In this document: positions 59,472 through 64,000 of the stretch, in pieces
Layout: every line of letters starts with the position of its first letter
Position numbering within the stretch: the first letter of the stretch is position 1
NCBI GenBank assembly: GCA_029202545.1
Contig: CP119311.1
Location: 4,774,001 to 4,838,000, forward strand
Length of the DNA: 64,000 bases
Source: Candidatus Pseudobacter hemicellulosilyticus
GTDB taxonomy: Bacteria; Bacteroidota; Bacteroidia; Chitinophagales; Chitinophagaceae
Direction of reading: 5' to 3'
Position numbers and translations under genes: made by a program
The notes under the pieces: model-generated
Database searches by the model: none
Told to the model about the DNA's origin: nothing
Seen by the model: the letters and a program-made list of their open reading frames with translations, nothing else

Positions 59472-61427
59472 ATGATCCCCTTGGCTACCGGTAAATACGA
59501 AGACATCCATTTTGTAGACAGCACCAAACCGGTGTGGAACTACTCCTTATTCTCCGAAGAAGATATCCATAATTTTCAGCAGGGCACCCACTACGGCCTG
59601 TATAATTTGTTCGGCGCACAGCCACGCACTGTGCTGGACCAGCCCGGTTATTATTTTGCCGTCTGGGCTCCCAACGCCACCTATATTTCCGTCATCGGAC
59701 ATTTCAATAACTGGGATACCGAAGCACACCCTTTGTTTGTGCGGCTGGATAAATCCGGTATCTGGGAAGGGTTCATCCCCGGCCTGCCCAAAGGCGAGGC
59801 CTATAAATACCATATCCACGGCTTCAAAGGCCGGAAGATGGACAAAGGCGATCCCTTTGCCAATTTCTGGGAATGCAGGCCCTATACCGCTTCCATTACC
59901 TGGAACCTGGAATACCAGTGGCAGGACAAGGAATGGATGAATGTACGCCGGCAGCACAATGGCCTCAACGCTCCCTGGAGCGTGTACGAGGTTCACCTGG
60001 CCAGCTGGATGCGGCCCGATAAGCACAACGAGGAAAGCTATAACAGCTATGACAGCATCCGCGAGCGCCTGGTGCCCTACGTAAAGGAAATGGGCTTCAC
60101 CCATGTGGAATTCATGCCGGTCAACGAACATCCCTTTGATGGCAGCTGGGGGTACCAGGGCACCGGTTATTTTGCCCCCACTTCCCGCTTCGGCGATCCG
60201 CAGGGCTTCATGCAGCTGGTAGACGAGTTCCATAAGGAAGGTATCGGCGTACTGCTGGACTGGGTACCCTCGCATTTTCCCTATGACGCACACGGGCTCT
60301 TCATGTTTGATGGCGACCATACCTACGAATACAAGGATATGCGCAAGGGCTTTCACCCCGACTGGAACAGTTATATCTTCAACTATAAACGCGGCGAGGT
60401 AAAATCATTCCTGATCAGCAGCGCCCGTTACTGGCTGGATAAATACCATGCGGACGGTATCCGCGTAGATGCCGTAAGCTCCATGCTCAAGCTCAACTAT
60501 TCCCGCTCAACCGGGCAATGGGAACCCAATGAATATGGGGGAGATGGGAACCTGGAAGCTATTGCTTTCATTAAGGATCTCAATGAGACCATCTTCCGCG
60601 ATTTCCCGGATACCCAGACCATTGCCGAAGAAGCCACCGACTGGCCCGGCGTTTCCCGCCCAACCTATACCGACGGCCTGGGCTTTGGCATGAAATGGAT
60701 GATGGGCTGGATGCATGACACCCTCAACTATTTTAAGATAGATCCCGTTCACCGGCCCTATCACCAGGATAAGTTCGCATTCAGTATGATGTATTACTAT
60801 GATGAGAACTTTATGCTGCCCCTCAGTCATGATGAAGTGGTGCATGGCAAAAGCCCCATGCTGTATAAAATGCCGGGGGACGACTGGCAGAAATTTGCCA
60901 ACCTGCGCACCCTCTACACCTATATGTTCACCCATCCCGGCGGCAAACTGCTGTTCATGGGTAATGAATTTGGCGCCACCAGTGAGTGGAACTATAAGAG
61001 TGAGCTGCAATGGGATCTCCTGCAATTTGATTCACACCGCCTCCTGAAAGATTGCGTCAGGGACCTCAACGCCCTGCTCCGCGCCGAACCGGCCCTCTAC
61101 GAGAACCAGTTCAATATCTTCGGCTTTGAATGGGTAGACCTCAGCCACCGCAATGAATGTGTGATCGTTTACCGCCGCAAGGGCCGCCTGCCGGAAAACG
61201 ATCTCCTGGTCATACTTAACCTGACGCCTACCGTCAGAATGGACTGGAAAGTATACGCTACCGGTAAAGAGGTGTGGAAAGAAATCTTCAATAGTGACGA
61301 TAAAAAGTATTGGGGCACAGGAGATGTGTTTAACCCAGAGATTGGCACTACACTTGTTGATAAAAAGGAGGGACTCTATGAAATAAATGTTCACCTGCCC
61401 CCGTTAGGGGCCGTAGTTCTGAAATAA
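59472..61427 (+). CDS. glgB: 1,4-alpha-glucan branching enzyme (GH13)
   Basis: A 651-residue branching enzyme. The N-terminal CBM48-like domain covers about residues 35-130 (GYYFAVWAPNATYISVIGHFNNW). The GH13 barrel holds the nucleophile Asp333 in DGIRVDAVSSML, the acid/base Glu386 in TIAEEATDWPG and Asp454 in LPLSHDEVVHGK. It adds alpha-1,6 branches to glycogen made by GlgA. It has a separate 100-bp leader after the glgC terminator, so it may be independently expressed. Confidence 0.96.
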   Translation: MIPLATGKYEDIHFVDSTKPVWNYSLFSEEDIHNFQQGTHYGLYNLFGAQPRTVLDQPGYYFAVWAPNATYISVIGHFNNWDTEAHPLFVRLDKSGIWEGFIPGLPKGEAYKYHIHGFKGRKMDKGDPFANFWECRPYTASITWNLEYQWQDKEWMNVRRQHNGLNAPWSVYEVHLASWMRPDKHNEESYNSYDSIRERLVPYVKEMGFTHVEFMPVNEHPFDGSWGYQGTGYFAPTSRFGDPQGFMQLVDEFHKEGIGVLLDWVPSHFPYDAHGLFMFDGDHTYEYKDMRKGFHPDWNSYIFNYKRGEVKSFLISSARYWLDKYHADGIRVDAVSSMLKLNYSRSTGQWEPNEYGGDGNLEAIAFIKDLNETIFRDFPDTQTIAEEATDWPGVSRPTYTDGLGFGMKWMMGWMHDTLNYFKIDPVHRPYHQDKFAFSMMYYYDENFMLPLSHDEVVHGKSPMLYKMPGDDWQKFANLRTLYTYMFTHPGGKLLFMGNEFGATSEWNYKSELQWDLLQFDSHRLLKDCVRDLNALLRAEPALYENQFNIFGFEWVDLSHRNECVIVYRRKGRLPENDLLVILNLTPTVRMDWKVYATGKEVWKEIFNSDDKKYWGTGDVFNPEIGTTLVDKKEGLYEINVHLPPLGAVVLK

Positions 61428-61486
61428 GCACTACTTTTACCGGAGACCCAACCTTTTGGAAACCCTTGCCGAAAAATCTACTATCT

Positions 61487-62518
61487 ATGCGAAAGTACCT
61501 GATCGTGTGGCTATCTGTTATTTGTGTGACCGTATGCAACGCACAAGATAAAGACAGTGCCACCTTCTACCACCAGAAAGGCCTGACAGAAAAGGAGGCC
61601 CGCCGCTACCGCGAAGCTGAAAAACATTTCCTCCGCTCACTTGAATTTTCCGCCGGCAATAAGCAGACACTGACCGCCCTGGGCGATGTGCTGATTGAAC
61701 AGAACCGCTATGCCGAAGCCCGTGTACAGTTCCAGAAAGCAGAAAAGATTGATCCTGCCGATCCCTACATCATTGAAAAGCTGGCCCATCTCTCCGTGAA
61801 TATGCGGGCCTGGGATGATGTGATCAGGTATGCCGGGGAGATGAAAAAAAGAAAGATCGGGCAGCCCGTCAACTTCATCATGGCTAAAGCCTATTATGAA
61901 CAGGAGAACTATGGCGAAGCCCTCAAATACTGCGAGTACGCTTTCAAGGACCATCCCAACAATGCAGAGATCCCCTATATTGCCGGCCGCTGCTTTATTG
62001 AAATGAGCAATTATAAAAGAGCCGCCGGCTGTTACGAGCAGGCCATTGAACGGGATTCCACCCGTGTCAACTGGATGTATGAAGCCGGGCTGACCTACTA
62101 CGCTATCCCCGATGATAAAAAAGCCATCTACTGGTTTGAGAAGGCCGCCGCCAAAGGCTATAAACAGACCAACGATTTCCTGGAGAACCTGGGCAGCGCC
62201 TATATGAACGTGGGCGACATTGAAAAGGGGGCCGGATACCTGAAGCAGGTGCTGGCACGCAAACCGAACGACAAGGAACTGATGTATGATATTGCCGACG
62301 CCTACTACAAGTCCGGCAAATACCAGGAAGCTATTGACCAGTGGGACCAGGTGCTGGCCGTTGATAAAGAAAATGCCAACGCCCTTTTTATGATCGGCAT
62401 GTCCTACATCAAAAAAGGGGAAAAACAGAAGGGCCAGCAGCTGTGCGACAAGGCCATTGAAATGGATCCTTCCCTCAAGAATAACCGCCAGGAACGCAAG
62501 ATGCCGGGAGGCATGTAG
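61487..62518 (+). CDS. Exported tetratricopeptide-repeat protein
   Basis: A 343-residue protein with a signal peptide (YLIVWLSVICVTVCNAQ) and about eight TPR units from residue 35 onwards (for example LGDVLIEQNRYAEARVQFQKAEKIDPADPYI in family terms, and CYEQAIERDSTRVNWMYEAGLTYYAI). The ATG at 61487 is preferred over TTG at 61466 because the signal peptide begins there. It probably serves as a periplasmic scaffold; the partner is unknown. It ends at a strong terminator. Confidence 0.88.
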   Translation: MRKYLIVWLSVICVTVCNAQDKDSATFYHQKGLTEKEARRYREAEKHFLRSLEFSAGNKQTLTALGDVLIEQNRYAEARVQFQKAEKIDPADPYIIEKLAHLSVNMRAWDDVIRYAGEMKKRKIGQPVNFIMAKAYYEQENYGEALKYCEYAFKDHPNNAEIPYIAGRCFIEMSNYKRAAGCYEQAIERDSTRVNWMYEAGLTYYAIPDDKKAIYWFEKAAAKGYKQTNDFLENLGSAYMNVGDIEKGAGYLKQVLARKPNDKELMYDIADAYYKSGKYQEAIDQWDQVLAVDKENANALFMIGMSYIKKGEKQKGQQLCDKAIEMDPSLKNNRQERKMPGGM

Positions 62519-62547
62519 CATTACTATAACTTCTAAGAAACGTATAA

Positions 62548-62600
62548 AGCGAAGGGTTTACAGGCAAGGCAACGCCCTGTTTGTAAACCCTTCGCTTTTC
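62548..62600 (+). terminator. Strong terminator after the TPR gene
   Basis: A perfect 15-bp stem (62548-62562 with 62582-62596) followed by four T. The mirror side is also T-rich when read leftwards, so it may serve both directions. Confidence 0.9.
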
Positions 62601-62619
62601 TATGTTTTGAAGAATAGGT

Positions 62620-62686
62620 TGGGACGAACCAATTCAGCAGGTTACCTGTAACAAACACAGGCCGGTACTGGAATAGGTTCGTCCCA
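62620..62686. repeat. Inverted repeat TGGGACGAACC / GGTTCGTCCCA
   Basis: An 11-bp inverted repeat (62620-62630 and 62676-62686), 45 nt apart, just downstream of the T9SS gene. It shares the core GGTTCGTCC and the 10-mer ACGAACCAAT with the repeat at 32992-33087. Confidence 0.55.
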
Positions 62687-62693
62687 AACTTCT

Positions 62694-64000
62694 TTATTGT
62701 TTGATCAGCTGTTGGCGGAACTGCAGTTGCTCACCACTCAGTTCCAGTATATACACGCCTTTGGGCAGGTTGTCCAGGTCTGTCAGCTGCATGGTATTTA
62801 CTCCCGCAGCGCCTTTCAGGGTATAGGTCCGCAATGGTACGCCAGCCAGGTTGAACAAACGCAGTCGTAAGGGTTCTGTGCGTTTCAGCTGGTAGGATAG
62901 ATTGAGGAAACTGCTGAAAGGATTGGGAGTGGCTTTGGCCACCAGCGTGCCCAGGTCGGCCCGGACAGAAAGTATTTTGCTCAGCGTGGACCGACCATCA
63001 ATATCCACCTGTTTCAGGCGATAATAGTTAACGGGTGCAGTGATACCGGCATCCAGGAAACTATACTCATTGACAGTACCGGATTGGGGAAGCACAGTAC
63101 CAATGCTGGTGTACAGGCTGCCATCCGTACTTTTCAGGACTTCAAAATGACTGTTGTTGACCTCGTTGGTAGTGCGCCATTTCACCAGTACATTCTTATT
63201 GTTCAACTGGGCGCTGAAGTCCAGCAGGGTTACCGGGGTAACTACTATAGTGGCCACGCCACTGAATTCAGAAGTGCTGGAAGGCGTTGTGGCGCTGGCA
63301 AAAGCCAGGGCCGTGATCCGGGTGCTGGCATTGATGGTAGCGCCTGCCGGGAACAGGAAGGAAGGGATAGTAAAACGGAAAGCAGCTTCCGAGCGGGTGC
63401 CGCCGGCGCCTGAACCTTCCATGGTGCCATCATAGGTACCGGTGCCGCCGATATTTTCATCGGGCACATCCAGGGAACCATCGTCCTGTACACGCACAAT
63501 CAGGGTCTGGCCTTCACCAAAATCCTTCAGGAATCCGGCGGGCTGATTAGGTCCTGCATCGGCAATATAAAATTCAATGACGCTGTTGGGCCGGGAAAAA
63601 CCTTCTATTACCAGGTCGTTGCTGCCGGTCAGTTGCACGGAAGTGATCACCGGTGCATTGAAGTAACCATTGGGGCCTACATCTCCATCGCCGTCATCAT
63701 TGATGGTAACGCTGTTATTGCCCAGGTCAATGCCCAGCCCGCCATTGTTGGCGAAGCTATTGGCAGAAAACTGGTTATTCACCAGGGACACGGCATCTAC
63801 AGAGCCATCTGTGGCAATGCCGTTACCCGTATTGTTATGGATCAGGTTGCGTTCATCCGGATCACCGAGGCCGTCATAATTTGAACCCACCAGGTTGTTG
63901 TTCACAGTATAGCCGGGGTTGGAGCGTGCGAAATAAATGCCATAACCCAGGTTACCGCCATTCAGTGTTGCTGCCTGGTTGGTGCCGATGGCATTACCTG
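62694..64000 (-). CDS. T9SS-exported parallel beta-helix protein, partial
   Basis: At least 435 residues; the frame stays open to the right edge, so the N-terminus is missing. The part in the window begins with repeats of the kind GNAIGTNQAATLNGGNLGYG and DPDERNLIHNNTGNGI, typical of right-handed parallel beta-helix surface proteins. A calcium-rich NDDGDGDVGPNG stretch and a beta-sandwich region follow (LLDFSAQLNNKNVLVKWRTTNE, then YYRLKQVDIDGR). A type A T9SS sorting domain ends the protein (ATPNPFSSFLNLSYQL, PKGVYILELSG), so it should be exported through the type IX system and remain at the surface or be released. Confidence 0.9.
   Translation of the reverse strand, partial: GNAIGTNQAATLNGGNLGYGIYFARSNPGYTVNNNLVGSNYDGLGDPDERNLIHNNTGNGIATDGSVDAVSLVNNQFSANSFANNGGLGIDLGNNSVTINDDGDGDVGPNGYFNAPVITSVQLTGSNDLVIEGFSRPNSVIEFYIADAGPNQPAGFLKDFGEGQTLIVRVQDDGSLDVPDENIGGTGTYDGTMEGSGAGGTRSEAAFRFTIPSFLFPAGATINASTRITALAFASATTPSSTSEFSGVATIVVTPVTLLDFSAQLNNKNVLVKWRTTNEVNNSHFEVLKSTDGSLYTSIGTVLPQSGTVNEYSFLDAGITAPVNYYRLKQVDIDGRSTLSKILSVRADLGTLVAKATPNPFSSFLNLSYQLKRTEPLRLRLFNLAGVPLRTYTLKGAAGVNTMQLTDLDNLPKGVYILELSGEQLQFRQQLIKQ

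Noticed and set aside
62676..62686. tRNA-like T arm (GGTTCGTCC)
   Set aside because: No acceptor, D or anticodon arms can be drawn around it; it is part of an inverted repeat.
1..64000. CRISPR arrays, prophage genes, rRNA genes
   Set aside because: No regularly spaced repeats, no phage structural or integrase genes, and no rRNA-like sequence were seen.

Overview
The window comes from a member of the Bacteroidota, most likely the family Chitinophagaceae (inference). It has two SusC/SusD pairs, each behind an ECF sigma factor and a FecR anti-sigma factor. It also has a type IX secretion C-terminal domain, promoters of the TAnnTTTG class, few Shine-Dalgarno sequences, and long N-terminal leaders ahead of STN domains on the SusC proteins. 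GC content is a little above 50 percent for most genes. The obvious exceptions are an AT-rich orphan gene near 3.8-4.5 kb and a recently inserted IS element.

Layout. 1-5 kb: housekeeping and stress genes (AcuI-type reductase cut by the left edge, ogt, csaA, an OsmC protein, a Tat-exported Gfo/Idh/MocA oxidoreductase, the AT-rich orphan, dps). 5.3-13.4 kb: a first trans-envelope signalling and uptake locus (sigma, FecR, a SusC with two STN domains, SusD, a DUF1735-like lipoprotein) with no degradative enzyme. 13.4-20.4 kb: a SirB1-like protein, a YcxB-like protein, topA, and the 5-oxoprolinase genes pxpB-pxpC-pxpA. 20.5-33.0 kb: a second sigma/FecR/SusC/SusD locus that carries enzymes, a GH127 beta-L-arabinofuranosidase and a 1157-residue protein joining an uncharacterised N-terminal domain to a GH92 alpha-mannosidase. 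33.1-41.0 kb: an NRAMP-type metal transporter, a DUF4407 protein, small membrane and SGNH proteins, a 620-bp gene-free stretch rich in hairpins, a TonB-dependent receptor and a DUF445 protein. 41.3-43.6 kb: tRNA-His, a complete ISL3-type insertion sequence with an 8-bp target duplication, and a higB-higA toxin-antitoxin pair. 43.7-53.6 kb: a Prc/Tsp protease, a kdsC-ubiA-maf operon, DUF2851, OsmC, lipA, a phosphodiester glycosidase and two uncharacterised exported proteins. 53.7-62.5 kb: sugar uptake and storage (ROK kinase, FHS-type sugar permease, glgA, glgC, glgB, a TPR protein). The right edge cuts a secreted T9SS beta-helix protein.

How the genes work together. In each Sus locus the STN domain of the SusC protein should contact its FecR partner and so release the sigma factor when substrate is bound, which induces the locus. 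In the second locus the imported oligosaccharide would be trimmed by GH127 and GH92. Hexoses could then pass through the permease, the ROK kinase and the glg enzymes into glycogen. pxpBCA hydrolyses 5-oxoproline to glutamate. An NRAMP transporter of the kind found beside pxp genes elsewhere (YcsG in Bacillus subtilis) lies immediately after the second Sus locus, which suggests that the locus was inserted into an ancestral pxp-NRAMP cluster.

Points most worth a second look: the N-terminal domain fused to GH92, the tandem STN receptor, the layered inverted repeats and terminator in front of the NRAMP gene, the hairpin-rich 37.1-37.7 kb region, and the higBA operator beside a fresh IS insertion.
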